In this document: positions 28,572 through 38,974 of the stretch, piece by piece
Layout: each line of letters opens with the position of its first letter
How positions within the stretch are numbered: position 1 is the stretch's first letter
Assembly (NCBI RefSeq): GCF_002379085.1
Contig: NZ_NBZW01000021.1
Span: forward strand, 20,221-84,220
Source: Polaromonas sp. AET17H-212
Lineage (GTDB): Bacteria > Pseudomonadota > Gammaproteobacteria > Burkholderiales > Burkholderiaceae_C
DNA length: 64,000 nucleotides
Direction: 5' to 3'
Program-made: the position numbers and the translations under genes
Notes under the pieces: generated by a model
Seen by the model: only the letters and a program-made list of their open reading frames with translations
Databases searched by the model: none
What the model was told of the DNA's origin: nothing

Positions 28572-29648
28572 TCAGGACTGGCTGAGTGCCTTGACGACCG
28601 CGTCGCCCATCTGCACCGTGCCGACCTTGGTCGTGCCTTCGCTGTAGATGTCAGGGGTGCGCAGGCCTTGCGTCAACACCGCGTCCACGGCTTTTTCAAT
28701 ACGTGCGGCGGCTTCCGGCTGGTTCAGGCTGAAACGCAGCATCATGGCCGCGCTCAAAATCGTGGCCAGCGGATTGGCCACGCCCTTGCCGGCGATGTCG
28801 GGTGCGCTGCCATGGCTGGGTTCGTACAGGCCCTGGTTTTTCGTGTTCAGGCTGGCCGAGGGCAACATGCCGATCGAGCCGGTCAGCATGGCGGCCGCGT
28901 CGCTGAGGATATCGCCGAACATGTTGCCGGTGACCACCACGTCGAACTTCTTGGGCGCCTTGACCAGCTGCATGGCGGCGTTGTCCACGTACATGTGGTC
29001 CAGCGCGACATCGGGGTATTGCAGACCGACTTCAGTGACGATGTCTTTCCAGAACTGGAAGGTCTCCAGCACATTGGCCTTGTCCACGCTGGTCACGCGT
29101 TTGCCGCGCTTGCGCGCCGCCTGGAAGGCGACATGGGCGATGCGTTCGATCTCGGGCCGCGAATAACGCATGGTGTCGAACGCTTCCTCGCTGCCGGGGA
29201 AGTGGCCGTCGGTGGCGGTGCGGCGGCCGCGCGGCTGGCCGAAGTAGATGTCGCCGGTCAGCTCGCGGATGATCAGGATGTCCAGGCCGGACACCAGTTC
29301 GCGTTTCAGGCTGGAGGCATCCACCAGCTGCGGGTAGCAGATGGCGGGCCGGAAGTTGGCGAACAGGCCCAGGTGCTTGCGCAGGCCCAGGATGGCCTGC
29401 TCGGGGCGCAGCGGGCGGTCCAGCTTGTCGTATTTCCAGTCGCCGACGGCGCCGAACAACACCGCGTCCGAGGCTTGCGCGAGTTTCAGGGTGGCGTCGG
29501 GCAGCGGATGGCCATGCGCTTCGTAAGCGGCACCGCCGACCAGCGCGGTGTCCATCTCGAGTTTCAGGTCCAGCACCTGGAGGACCTTGACGGCCTCGGC
29601 GACGATTTCGGTGCCGATGCCGTCACCCGGAAGAATTGCGATTTTCAT
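28572..29648 (-). CDS. leuB: 3-isopropylmalate dehydrogenase
   Basis: LeuB oxidises and decarboxylates 3-isopropylmalate to 2-ketoisocaproate in leucine synthesis. The 358-residue protein starts [15 protein letters not shown] at 29648. It shows [10 protein letters not shown], the catalytic Lys in SVDKANVLE, and the metal/NAD region [10 protein letters not shown] and [12 protein letters not shown]. It follows leuD after an 79-bp gap containing a dispersed repeat. Confidence 0.97.
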   Translation of the reverse strand: MKIAILPGDGIGTEIVAEAVKVLQVLDLKLEMDTALVGGAAYEAHGHPLPDATLKLAQASDAVLFGAVGDWKYDKLDRPLRPEQAILGLRKHLGLFANFRPAICYPQLVDASSLKRELVSGLDILIIRELTGDIYFGQPRGRRTATDGHFPGSEEAFDTMRYSRPEIERIAHVAFQAARKRGKRVTSVDKANVLETFQFWKDIVTEVGLQYPDVALDHMYVDNAAMQLVKAPKKFDVVVTGNMFGDILSDAAAMLTGSIGMLPSASLNTKNQGLYEPSHGSAPDIAGKGVANPLATILSAAMMLRFSLNQPEAAARIEKAVDAVLTQGLRTPDIYSEGTTKVGTVQMGDAVVKALSQS

Positions 29649-29659
29649 GCTTGCTCTTT

Positions 29660-29710
29660 TATTGATAGCTGTTGGCGCCCGACCCATAAGGGGCCGGGTC
29701 GTTTTTTATG
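29660..29710 (+). repeat. Dispersed palindrome-plus-tail repeat, copy E
   Basis: It has TTATTGATAGCT (half palindrome), then a tail with GGCGCCCGACCC-ATAAGG-GGCCGGGTCG followed by TTTTTTA. The tail alone has the form of an intrinsic terminator on the plus strand. The copy is antisense to leuD and leuB and fills the gap between them. Confidence 0.55.
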
Positions 29711-29727
29711 TATTAAATAACAGGTGA

Positions 29728-30378
29728 TCAGGCGATCAGGGTATGCGCCAGCCAGGGCTTTTTCGCCAGCCGTTCGGCTTCAAAGGCCTTGATCTTGTCG
29801 CTCTGGCGCAGGGTCAGGCCAATGTCGTCGTAACCGCCGAGCAGGCAGAATTTCTTGAAGGCCTGGACCTCGAAGGCAAGCTCTTCACCCTGCGGCTTGA
29901 TCACCACCTGGCGCTCCAGGTCGATGGTGAGCTGGTAGCCGGGGAAGGCCAGGGCCTCGTCGAACAGCTGGCTGACCTGCGCTTCGCTGAGCACGATGGG
30001 CAGCAGGCCGTTCTTGAAGCTGTTGTTGAAAAAGATGTCGGCGTAACTCGGCGCAATGATGGCGCGAAAGCCGTACTGGTCCAGCGCCCAGGGTGCGTGC
30101 TCGCGCGAGGAGCCGCAACCGAAGTTCTTGCGCGCCAGCAGGATGGAGGCGCCCTGGTAACGCGGCTGGTTCAGCACGAAGTCCGGGTTCGGCTTGCGTG
30201 TGGCCGGGTCCTGGCCGGGAAAGCCGGGGTCCAGGTAACGCCAGGCGTCGAACAGGTTGGGGCCGAAGCCGGTCTTGCGGATGGACTTGAGGAACTGCTT
30301 GGGGATGATGGCGTCGGTGTCGACGTTCTCGCGGTCCATCGGGGCCACGAGGCCTTTGTGCACGGTGAAGGGTTGCAT
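29728..30378 (-). CDS. leuD: 3-isopropylmalate dehydratase small subunit
   Basis: LeuD is the swivel-domain subunit that pairs with LeuC to isomerise 2- to 3-isopropylmalate. The 216-residue protein shows the conserved [14 protein letters not shown] and the N-terminal [20 protein letters not shown]. Its start codon overlaps the stop of the small lipoprotein gene by one base (TAATG), which couples their translation. Confidence 0.97.
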   Translation of the reverse strand: MQPFTVHKGLVAPMDRENVDTDAIIPKQFLKSIRKTGFGPNLFDAWRYLDPGFPGQDPATRKPNPDFVLNQPRYQGASILLARKNFGCGSSREHAPWALDQYGFRAIIAPSYADIFFNNSFKNGLLPIVLSEAQVSQLFDEALAFPGYQLTIDLERQVVIKPQGEELAFEVQAFKKFCLLGGYDDIGLTLRQSDKIKAFEAERLAKKPWLAHTLIA

Positions 30379-30515
30379 TATTTTTTCGCCTTGTCTTCAA
30401 TTTTCTCGCCGACTTTTTGCAGGTCCTGGCCGAATCCCCTGGCGGTGTTGCAGCCAGCCAGCACAAACGCAGCAGCGGCCAGTGACAGTGCGAGCAGCGC
30501 GGTGGTCTTTTTCAT
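30378..30515 (-). CDS. Entericidin-like small lipoprotein
   Basis: This 45-residue gene begins [19 protein letters not shown], has a lipobox LAGC and ends with an amphipathic [19 protein letters not shown]. This is the entericidin A/B pattern (small membrane lipoproteins, toxin/antidote-like in E. coli). It sits between leuC and leuD in the operon, with its stop overlapping the leuD start, so it is probably co-expressed with leucine synthesis. Its role there is unknown. An inner- or outer-membrane location cannot be decided. Confidence 0.85.
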   Translation of the reverse strand: MKKTTALLALSLAAAAFVLAGCNTARGFGQDLQKVGEKIEDKAKK

Positions 30516-30536
30516 GATGACTCTCCTGAGATGGGG

Positions 30537-31958
30537 CTAGGAAAACTTGCGGATATCGACAAAGTGACCGTGCACGGCCGCGGCTGCGGCCATGGCCGGG
30601 CTCACCAGGTGGGTGCGGCCGCCGGCGCCCTGCCGGCCTTCGAAGTTGCGGTTGCTGGTGGAGGCGCAACGCTCGCCCGGCTCGAGCCGGTCGGCGTTCA
30701 TCGCCAGGCACATCGAGCAGCCGGGCTCACGCCACTCAAAACCCGCGGCCACAAAAATCTTGTCCAGGCCTTCGCGCTCGGCCTGTTCCTTGACCAGGCC
30801 GGAGCCGGGCACGACCAGCGCGAGCTTGACGTTGGCGGCGACCTTCTGGCCGATCTTCTGGACCATGGCAGCGGCTTCGCGCATGTCCTCGATGCGGCTG
30901 TTGGTGCAGGAGCCGATGAAGACCTTGTCGATGAGGATGTCGTTGATGGCCTTGCCGGGCTGCAGGCCCATGTAGGTCAGCGCGCGTTCGATGGCATCGC
31001 GCTTGTTGGCGTCTTTTTCCTTGTCGGGATCGGGCACGCGGTCGTCGATGGACAGCACCATCTCGGGCGAGGTGCCCCAGGTGACCTGCGGCCGGATCTG
31101 GCTCGCATCGAGCTGCACCACGGTGTCGAAAACGGCATCGGCATCGGACTGCAGCGTGCTCCAGTACTGCACCGCCTGGTCCCACTCCACGCCGGTGGGG
31201 GCCAGCGGCTTGCCCTTGACGTAGGCGATGGTCTTGGCGTCCACCGCCACCAGACCGGCACGGGCGCCGGCTTCGATGGCCATGTTGCAGACCGTCATGC
31301 GGCCTTCCATGCTCAGCGCGCGTATCGCCGGGCCGCCGAATTCAATCGTGTAGCCGGTGCCGCCCGCAGTGCCGATTTTTCCAATGATCGCCAGCACGAT
31401 GTCCTTGCCGGTCAGGCCCGGTGCCAGCATGCCGTCCACCCGGACCAGCATGTTTTTGGCTTTTTTGGCGAGCAGGGTCTGCGTGGCCATCACGTGTTCG
31501 ACCTCGCTGGTGCCGATGCCGTGCGCCAGTGCGCCAAACGCGCCGTGGGTCGAGGTATGCGAGTCGCCGCAGACCACGGTCATGCCGGGCAGGGTGGCGC
31601 CGGTCTCGGGACCGATCACATGCACAATGCCCTGGCGCTTGGACAGGAAGGGGAAGTAGGCGGCCGCGCCGAACTCGGCGATGTTGCTGTCCAGCGTGGT
31701 GATCTGCTCCTTGCTGACCAGGTCGGTGATGCCGTCGTAGCCGAGTTCCCAGCCGGTGGTCGGCGTGTTGTGGTCGGCGGTGGCGACGATGGAGCTGATG
31801 CGCCAGACCTTGCGGCCGGCCTCGCGCAGGCCCTCGAAGGCCTGCGGGCTGGTGACTTCATGCACCAGGTGCCGGTCGATGTAGAGGATGGCCGTGCCGT
31901 CTTCCTCGGTGTGGACGACGTGTTCGTCCCAGATCTTGTCGTAAAGGGTGCGTCCCAT
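30537..31958 (-). CDS. leuC: 3-isopropylmalate dehydratase large subunit
   Basis: This is the 4Fe-4S aconitase-superfamily subunit of isopropylmalate isomerase. The 473-residue protein has [14 protein letters not shown] and the iron-sulfur ligands in [10 protein letters not shown] and [12 protein letters not shown] at 31958 starts [15 protein letters not shown]. It leads the leuC-lipoprotein-leuD-leuB operon and follows the LysR gene by 27 bp on the same strand. Confidence 0.97.
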   Translation of the reverse strand: MGRTLYDKIWDEHVVHTEEDGTAILYIDRHLVHEVTSPQAFEGLREAGRKVWRISSIVATADHNTPTTGWELGYDGITDLVSKEQITTLDSNIAEFGAAAYFPFLSKRQGIVHVIGPETGATLPGMTVVCGDSHTSTHGAFGALAHGIGTSEVEHVMATQTLLAKKAKNMLVRVDGMLAPGLTGKDIVLAIIGKIGTAGGTGYTIEFGGPAIRALSMEGRMTVCNMAIEAGARAGLVAVDAKTIAYVKGKPLAPTGVEWDQAVQYWSTLQSDADAVFDTVVQLDASQIRPQVTWGTSPEMVLSIDDRVPDPDKEKDANKRDAIERALTYMGLQPGKAINDILIDKVFIGSCTNSRIEDMREAAAMVQKIGQKVAANVKLALVVPGSGLVKEQAEREGLDKIFVAAGFEWREPGCSMCLAMNADRLEPGERCASTSNRNFEGRQGAGGRTHLVSPAMAAAAAVHGHFVDIRKFS

Positions 31959-31985
31959 GGTGTTTTCCTTCGTGGTCTGTCGATT

Positions 31986-32930
31986 TTAAGGGGGTCGGGG
32001 TGTGTTGTCCGGGGTCACCGCACGCGCAGTGAGGTGGTCCACCAGCAGGCGGGCGGTGACGGGCAGGCTGGAAAAATCGCGCGCCACCAGTTCGATCTGG
32101 CGGGACGCCCAGGCATCGGTCAGCGCGACCGATTCGAGTTCGCCGACGCCGTGCATCAGCTCGAACGCCCGCTGCGGCATCACGCCGACGCCCAGGCCGT
32201 TGTGGATCATCCGGCACATCGCGTCCAGCCCGGTCACGTGGATGCGCAGCTTGATGGTGCGCCCGGCCGAGGCGGCGGCATTGCGCATGGCCAGGTAAAT
32301 CGAGCTGTTCGAATGCAGGCCGACGTGGTCGAAATCCAGGCTGTCCGCAAAAGCGATGCTGTCACGCGTGCCCAGCACGTGCCCGCGCGGCACGATCATC
32401 ACCAGGCGGTCCTGGCGGTAGGGCAGGGTCTGCAGCTTGCCAATGCCGTCGGCCGTGTTGCAGATGCCCAGATCGGCCGCGCCTTCCTGCACCGCGCGCA
32501 CGACTTCCGTGCTCAGGTGTTCCTCGAGGTCGATCTTGACCTCGGGATGCTGGCTGATGAAGGTGCCCAGGTCTTCCGGCAGGAATTGCACGATGGCCGA
32601 GATGCTGGCGTGCACGCGCACATGGCCACGCACGCCGGCCGCGTATTCACTGAGCTCGCCCTGCATTTTCTCGAGGCTGAACAGCACCGAACGGGCATGG
32701 TGCAGCAGGCTCTGGCCGGCCGGCGTCAGGTCCACGCCGCGCGTGTGGCGGTAGAGCAAGGGGGTATCGAGCGCAGCTTCGAGGTCGGAGAGGCGTTTGC
32801 TGACGGCCGACGCGGCAATGAATTCCCGCTCCGCCGCCTTGCCGATGCTGCCCAGCTCACACACGGCCACAAACAATTGCAGCGACGTGAGGTCCATGCG
32901 GCGGGCGAAGTTGCGTTCTGAGTTAAGCAT
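31986..32930 (-). CDS. LysR-family transcriptional regulator
   Basis: The product has an N-terminal winged helix-turn-helix (DLTSLQLFVAVCELGSIGKA, then AVSKRLSDLEAAL) and a periplasmic-binding-like effector domain with GVGVMPQRAFE. ATG at 32930 gives 314 residues, and the conserved homology starts at MDLTSLQLF (32897), so the shorter start is possible. Neither has a good ribosome site. Lying 27 bp before leuC in the same direction, it may be co-transcribed with the leucine genes. Its effector and targets are unknown. Confidence 0.88.
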   Translation of the reverse strand: MLNSERNFARRMDLTSLQLFVAVCELGSIGKAAEREFIAASAVSKRLSDLEAALDTPLLYRHTRGVDLTPAGQSLLHHARSVLFSLEKMQGELSEYAAGVRGHVRVHASISAIVQFLPEDLGTFISQHPEVKIDLEEHLSTEVVRAVQEGAADLGICNTADGIGKLQTLPYRQDRLVMIVPRGHVLGTRDSIAFADSLDFDHVGLHSNSSIYLAMRNAAASAGRTIKLRIHVTGLDAMCRMIHNGLGVGVMPQRAFELMHGVGELESVALTDAWASRQIELVARDFSSLPVTARLLVDHLTARAVTPDNTPRPP

Positions 32931-33069
32931 CAAAAGGGGTCAAAGTCATCGTGGTTCACGATGTTTGCCTATTTTGACCGCTTTATTCTGACTTGGTCAT
33001 CGCGAAATGCGATGACTGGCTTGCCCGCTGGCTGGGCCTGCCTCGCCTGCCGCGCAGGGGTTTTGGGTG

Positions 33070-33124
33070 TTTTTGGCCTCCAGCCCAGAGGGGACGGGCG
33101 AAGGAGGCTACTGAATTGATAGCA
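33070..33124 (-). repeat. Dispersed palindrome-plus-tail repeat, copy F
   Basis: The minus-strand core GCTATCAATTCAGTAGCC starts only two bases after the stop codon of the 33126-33506 gene. It is followed by GCCC-GTCCCCTCT-GGGC and a tail ending GGCCAAAAA. It is in sense orientation with the preceding gene and could act as its 3' end. Confidence 0.65.
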
Positions 33125-33125
33125 T

Positions 33126-33506
33126 TCAGTCGATGATCTTGCCGGGATCGAGCGCCCGCACCCGGTGGTCCACGTTGTAGCCGCCGAACTCGGTGTAACG
33201 CAGCAGGTGCCGCGCGCAGCGGCCGCAGTGCCAGACCTCGCTGCGGTTGTAGGGGAAAAAGCCGACAGCCACCGGGGCCTCGGGCGAGTCGTAACGCGTG
33301 CCCTGGGGGTGTTTTTCTTCCAGTGTGGGTTCCTCCACAGCCGGGTCGCGCAAGGTGGCGACCCGGGTCATCTGCCCGGCCTCCCAGCGGTACTCGGCCA
33401 GGCTTTCCCAGCCGGCGCAGGCACCCAGCGCGCACTCGCAGGCGCGGGGCGCGGTGGGGCGGGTGATGGCCGAACGCAGCTCGGCAGCAGTCTGGATGAA
33501 TGTCAA
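33126..33506 (-). CDS. Conserved hypothetical protein
   Basis: The predicted product has 126 residues from a TTG start at 33506, preceded by GAGGAG at a good distance. Earlier in-frame starts would run through the gltA terminator and are rejected. It contains a Cys-rich stretch (ACECALGACAGW) and a late WHCGRCARHLLRYTEFGGY, which suggests a metal-binding pair CxxC. I recall similar hypothetical proteins next to gltA in comamonads, but no function. No signal peptide or membrane segment is seen. Confidence 0.75.
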   Translation of the reverse strand: MTFIQTAAELRSAITRPTAPRACECALGACAGWESLAEYRWEAGQMTRVATLRDPAVEEPTLEEKHPQGTRYDSPEAPVAVGFFPYNRSEVWHCGRCARHLLRYTEFGGYNVDHRVRALDPGKIID

Positions 33507-33535
33507 GGGTGAACTCCTCAAGCGGCCAGGGCCGC

Positions 33536-33567
33536 AAAAAAGCCCGCCCATGTTGCCACGGGCGGGC
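33536..33567 (-). terminator. Rho-independent terminator of gltA
   Basis: On the minus strand GCCCGCCC (complement of 33560-33567) pairs with GGGCGGGC (complement of 33542-33549) around a ten-base loop and is followed by six T residues (33536-33541). It lies 23 bp after the gltA stop and ends the sdh-gltA transcript. Confidence 0.85.
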
Positions 33568-33589
33568 CGGATTCAGGCATGCAGGCGGA

Positions 33590-34900
<1,311 letters not shown>

Positions 34901-34936
34901 TTCTTGCGTCTTTCTTGTCAAATCAAAGGGGGTCGG

Positions 34937-35245
34937 TCACGGGGCTGTGGCTGCGGCGCGAATCAAGTTTAAGACCTGCAAGGCCTCGTAAGTAGATGCA
35001 CTTACCTGCGCGTCCGCTTCTGAAAGCTGGCTGGGCTCCCGACGTTTTAGCAGAAGGTCCAGCAAATCGTTGTCAGACAAATCCATTAAATCATTCAGGC
35101 CTTTAGCCTGGCTGACGGTCAGGGTGGCTTCGTGGCGCCGGAAAAACTTTTCGATCAGCAGGTCGTTTTCCAGCAAACCCCGGCGGCACCGCCATTTGAG
35201 CTTGCTCAGGGCCCGTTCGTCGAGTCGTTCATCCATCCCGTTCAT
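34937..35245 (-). CDS. sdhE: FAD assembly factor SdhE
   Basis: SdhE helps attach FAD covalently to SdhA. The 102-residue product has the hallmark RGLLENDLLIEKFF (RGxxE motif). Start codons at 35245 (MNGMDERLDE) and 35236 are both possible. Placed between sdhB and gltA, exactly where its client operon is. Confidence 0.93.
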   Translation of the reverse strand: MNGMDERLDERALSKLKWRCRRGLLENDLLIEKFFRRHEATLTVSQAKGLNDLMDLSDNDLLDLLLKRREPSQLSEADAQVSASTYEALQVLNLIRAAATAP

Positions 35246-35271
35246 CTCAAGCCGTCCCGTGGTTCTGGGTT

Positions 35272-35976
35272 CTAGACAGAACGCAAGACCATCATTTCCT
35301 TGATCTTGCCGATGGCCTTGCTGGGGTTCAGACCCTTGGGGCAGACATCGACACAGTTCATGATGGTGTGGCAACGGAACAGGCGGTACGGGTCTTCGAG
35401 GTTGTCCAGGCGGTCGGCGGTGGCCTCATCGCGGCTGTCGGCAATGAAGCGGTAGGCCTGCAGCAGGCCGGCCGGGCCGACAAACTTGTCCGGGTTCCAC
35501 CAGAAGCTCGGGCAGCTGGTGGAGCAGCTCGCGCACAGGATGCATTCGTACAGGCCGTTGAGCTCGTCGCGTTCCTCGGGGCTTTGCAGGCGCTCTTTTT
35601 CGGGCGGCACGTTGTCGTTGATCAGGTAAGGCTTGATCGAGTTGTACTGCTTGAAGAAGTCCGTCATGTCGACGATCAGGTCGCGCACCACCGGCAGGCC
35701 GGGCAGCGGCTTGAGCACGATGGTGCCCGGCAGCGTGCGCATGTTGGTCAGGCAGGCCAGGCCGTTCTTGCCGTTGATGTTCATCGCGTCCGAACCGCAC
35801 ACACCTTCGCGGCAGGAGCGGCGGAAGGAGATGGTCGGGTCCTGCGCCTTGAGCTTCATCAGCGCGTCCAGCAACATGCGTTCGCTGCCGTCGAGCTCGA
35901 CCTCGATGGTCTGCATGTAGGGCTTGGCGTCGGTGTCGGGGTCGTAGCGGTAAATCTGGAAAGTACGTTTGGACAT
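35272..35976 (-). CDS. sdhB: Succinate dehydrogenase iron-sulfur subunit
   Basis: SdhB passes electrons from the flavoprotein to quinone through three Fe-S centres. The 234-residue protein has the [2Fe-2S] ligands Cys55, Cys60 and Cys75, with Asp at position 63 as in E. coli (SCREGVCGSD…NGLAC). The [4Fe-4S]/[3Fe-4S] ligands are in CILCASCSTSCPS and CHTIMNCVDVCPKGLNP. It lies 31 bp after sdhA. Confidence 0.97.
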   Translation of the reverse strand: MSKRTFQIYRYDPDTDAKPYMQTIEVELDGSERMLLDALMKLKAQDPTISFRRSCREGVCGSDAMNINGKNGLACLTNMRTLPGTIVLKPLPGLPVVRDLIVDMTDFFKQYNSIKPYLINDNVPPEKERLQSPEERDELNGLYECILCASCSTSCPSFWWNPDKFVGPAGLLQAYRFIADSRDEATADRLDNLEDPYRLFRCHTIMNCVDVCPKGLNPSKAIGKIKEMMVLRSV

Positions 35977-36007
35977 GGAGGTTCTCGCTGATCTGGTTGG
36001 CTTGGGC

Positions 36008-37801
36008 TTAGAAGCTGCGCACGGTGAGCGGCACGGAGTCGACCGTCAGCGGCTTCATTTGCACCGGCTTGTAGGCCAGGCGGCTGCCTTCGCTGTACCA
36101 CAGGGTGTGCTTGTGCCAGTCGGTGTCGTTGCGGCCGTTCGGGTGTTCCGGCGTGTCGCCGTAATCGTCCACCGAATGCGCGCCGCGGCTTTCGTGGCGG
36201 GCCGCGGCCGAAACGATGGTGGCCTGGGCCGCCTCGATCAGGTTCTCGACCTCCAGCGCCTCGATGCGCGCCGTGTTGAAGATCTTCGACTTGTCCTTCA
36301 GGCCGATGGTCTTGACGCGTTCACGCAGTTCGGCGATCTTGGCGACACCGGCATCCATGATGGCCTGGGTGCGGAACACGCCGGCGTGCTGCTGCATGGC
36401 CGCGCGGATGTCGTTGGCCACGTCCTGGGCGTATTCGCCGTCCGTCGCGTTGTCCAGGCGGGCGATGCGCGCCAGCGTGGCGTCGGCGGCGTCGGCAGGC
36501 AGGCTCTTGTGGCTGGTGGTCTTGTTGAACTCGACGATGTGATTGCCGGCCGCGCGGCCGAACACCAGCAGGTCCAGCAGCGAGTTGGTGCCCAGGCGAT
36601 TCGCGCCGTGCACGCTGACGCAGGCGCATTCGCCCACGGCATACAGGCCGTTGACGACCTGGCTCTTGTTGTCGGCGTTCTGGGTGACGACCTGGCCATG
36701 GATGTTGGTCGGGATGCCGCCCATCTGGTAATGGATGGTGGGAACCACCGGAATCGGCTCCTTGGTGATGTCGACGTTGGCAAAATTGTGGCCAATTTCA
36801 AACACCGATGGCAGGCGCTTCATGATGGTCTCGGCGCCCAGGTGGGTCATGTCGAGGTTGATGTAGTCCTTGTTCGGACCACAGCCGCGGCCTTCCTTGA
36901 TTTCCTGGTCCATGCAGCGCGACACGTAGTCGCGTGGTGCCAGGTCCTTGTAGGCCGGTGCATAACGCTCCATGAAGCGCTCGCCATTGCTGTTGCGCAA
37001 AATGGCGCCTTCGCCGCGGCAGCCTTCGGTCAGCAACACGCCGGCGCCATGCACGCCGGTCGGGTGGAACTGCCAGAACTCCATGTCTTCGAGCGGGATG
37101 CCGGCGCGCGCCGCCATGCCCAGGCCGTCGCCGGTGTTGATGAAGGCATTGGTCGATGCGGCAAAGATGCGGCCGGCGCCGCCGGTGGCCAGCAGCGTGG
37201 TCTTGGCTTCAAAGATATGCACGTCACCGGTTTCCATCTCGATGGCGGTCACGCCGACGACGTCGCCGGCGGCATCACGGATCAGGTCCATGGCCAGCCA
37301 TTCGACGAAGAAGCTGGTTTTTTCCTTGACGTTCTGCTGGTACAGCGTGTGCAGCATGGCGTGGCCGGTGCGGTCGGCCGCGGCGCAGGCGCGCTGCACC
37401 GGCTTTTCGCCGTAGTTGGCGGTGTGGCCGCCGAAAGGGCGCTGGTAAATCGTGCCGTCGGGGTTGCGGTCGAACGGCATGCCCATGTGCTCGAGGTCAT
37501 ACACGACCTTGGGCGCTTCGCGGCACATGTACTCGATCGCATCCTGGTCGCCAAGCCAGTCGGAACCCTTGACGGTGTCGTAGAAGTGGTAGTGCCAGTT
37601 GTCCTCGGACATGTTGCCGAGCGAGGCGCCGATGCCGCCCTGGGCCGCCACCGTGTGCGAGCGCGTCGGGAACACCTTGGAGAGCACGGCCACGTTCAGG
37701 CCGGCACGCGCCAGCTGCAGCGAGGCGCGCATGCCGGAGCCGCCGGCCCCGACGATCACCACGTCAAATTTGCGTTTGGGAAGCTTGGAGGATGCAGTCA
37801 T
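36008..37801 (-). CDS. sdhA: Succinate dehydrogenase flavoprotein subunit
   Basis: SdhA oxidises succinate to fumarate using covalently bound FAD. The 597-residue protein shows the dinucleotide fold VVIVGAGGSGMRA and the His49 attachment site in RSHTVAAQGG. The active-site loops are HPTGVHGAGVLLTEG and DYVSRCMDQE. It sits on the cytoplasmic face of the membrane bound to SdhBCD. Gap to sdhD is 52 bp. Confidence 0.97.
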   Translation of the reverse strand: MTASSKLPKRKFDVVIVGAGGSGMRASLQLARAGLNVAVLSKVFPTRSHTVAAQGGIGASLGNMSEDNWHYHFYDTVKGSDWLGDQDAIEYMCREAPKVVYDLEHMGMPFDRNPDGTIYQRPFGGHTANYGEKPVQRACAAADRTGHAMLHTLYQQNVKEKTSFFVEWLAMDLIRDAAGDVVGVTAIEMETGDVHIFEAKTTLLATGGAGRIFAASTNAFINTGDGLGMAARAGIPLEDMEFWQFHPTGVHGAGVLLTEGCRGEGAILRNSNGERFMERYAPAYKDLAPRDYVSRCMDQEIKEGRGCGPNKDYINLDMTHLGAETIMKRLPSVFEIGHNFANVDITKEPIPVVPTIHYQMGGIPTNIHGQVVTQNADNKSQVVNGLYAVGECACVSVHGANRLGTNSLLDLLVFGRAAGNHIVEFNKTTSHKSLPADAADATLARIARLDNATDGEYAQDVANDIRAAMQQHAGVFRTQAIMDAGVAKIAELRERVKTIGLKDKSKIFNTARIEALEVENLIEAAQATIVSAAARHESRGAHSVDDYGDTPEHPNGRNDTDWHKHTLWYSEGSRLAYKPVQMKPLTVDSVPLTVRSF

Positions 37802-37853
37802 GATTGCTTTTTCAAAAGTCGGTCGTCAAAAGTGGGCGCTCGGTTCCGGGGGC

Positions 37854-38219
37854 TCAAAGCCGCCACAGCACCTGGATGCCCCAGCCGGCGCAGGCCACCA
37901 GCCACACGATCGTGAACACGTCGAGGGAGAGCTTGAGCCACACCGGCTTGACGTAGTCCATCCAGATGTCGCGCATGCCGACCCACACGTGGTAAAGCAG
38001 TGCGAGGATCACGACAAAAGTCAGCACCTTCATCCACTGCGACGAAAAAATACCGGCCCAGCGGTCATAACCGAGGGGGCCCCTGGTGAAGATCACCTGG
38101 GCCAGCAGCAGGACGGTAAAAAGGGCCATCAGGGCGGCGGTGACGCGCTGGGCCAGCCAGTCACGGGTGCCGTAGTGCGCGCCGACAACGAGGCGTTTGG
38201 AGCCGTAGTTCACAGACAT
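37854..38219 (-). CDS. sdhD: Succinate dehydrogenase membrane anchor subunit
   Basis: The 121-residue product has three hydrophobic segments (about residues 31-48, 59-77 and 96-117) and LLYHVWVGMRDIWMDYV, the haem/quinone-region motif of SdhD. It starts MSVNYGSKRLVVG at 38219 and follows sdhC by 16 bp. Confidence 0.93.
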   Translation of the reverse strand: MSVNYGSKRLVVGAHYGTRDWLAQRVTAALMALFTVLLLAQVIFTRGPLGYDRWAGIFSSQWMKVLTFVVILALLYHVWVGMRDIWMDYVKPVWLKLSLDVFTIVWLVACAGWGIQVLWRL

Positions 38220-38235
38220 GGGGATGCTCCTTGGA

Positions 38236-38679
38236 TCAGTAGAGGCCGAACAGCTTGGCGCCCAGCACCAGCGTCAGCAGGATGCTCAGGGCCAGCGTGA
38301 CGAGCGCCGTGCTTTTGCCGAATTCGTTGCTGAGCCTGTGGGTGACGTCCATGTAGAGATGGCGCAGGCCGGCGATGAAGTGGTGCAGGTAGGCCCAGAT
38401 CAGGGCGAGGGCCACCAGCTTCCAGATGAAGCCGGGCAGACCCAGCATGCCGATGTTGAAGGCGGCCTTGAATTTCTCGAATGAAATTTCGGAAGAAATC
38501 GAGGTGTCGAACATCCAGATGATGAAGGGCATCAGGAGGAACATGATGGCGCCGCTGGCGCGGTGCAGGATGGACACCCAGGCCGCCGGCGTCATGCGGT
38601 AGGTGGTCAGGTCTTTGAAGGCGTTGATGTTGCGGAACTCGGGCCGCTTTGCACGCTGTTTGGATGCCAGCTCTGTCAT
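38236..38679 (-). CDS. sdhC: Succinate dehydrogenase cytochrome b556 subunit
   Basis: The 147-residue product has three membrane helices and the haem-binding motif HHFIAGLRHLYMDV. The N-terminal RPEFRNINAF and HRASG match the family. It is the first gene of sdhCDAB-sdhE-gltA. The 295-bp upstream region to the GntR gene contains a direct repeat GTAACTGC (38710-38717 and 38721-38728) and no gene. Confidence 0.95.
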   Translation of the reverse strand: MTELASKQRAKRPEFRNINAFKDLTTYRMTPAAWVSILHRASGAIMFLLMPFIIWMFDTSISSEISFEKFKAAFNIGMLGLPGFIWKLVALALIWAYLHHFIAGLRHLYMDVTHRLSNEFGKSTALVTLALSILLTLVLGAKLFGLY

Positions 38680-38709
38680 GGGTGGGCTTTCGTGGGGGAG
38701 AGAGGTCTT

Positions 38710-38728
38710 GTAACTGCTTGGTAACTGC
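38710..38728. promoter_or_regulatory. Direct repeat GTAACTGC upstream of sdhC
   Basis: Two GTAACTGC copies start 11 bp apart, followed by a half-related CTGG, 31-49 bp before the sdhC start codon. Spacing of one helical turn suggests an operator for a dimeric regulator or part of the leader. No known consensus was matched. Confidence 0.3.
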
Positions 38729-38974
38729 CTGGCAAGCGCGCCGCAATTACAACTAAAAACATCCGGATTCTATTGCAACGCAGCATCCGTCCGGCCCGTC
38801 CGGAACGTGGCTGCACGTTTTTTGTCGGAAAAGCGAGAGGGGAAACCAGTAATTTTGCTCCGGCGCAAGTGGAGTGGTGCACGCTGACATGAACATGACA
38901 GGCGGTCCTGGTCAGACTGCAGGGTTGGCGCGGAAGCGCCGGCTGGTTGCCTTGGAAGGCCATGGAAATAGGGC

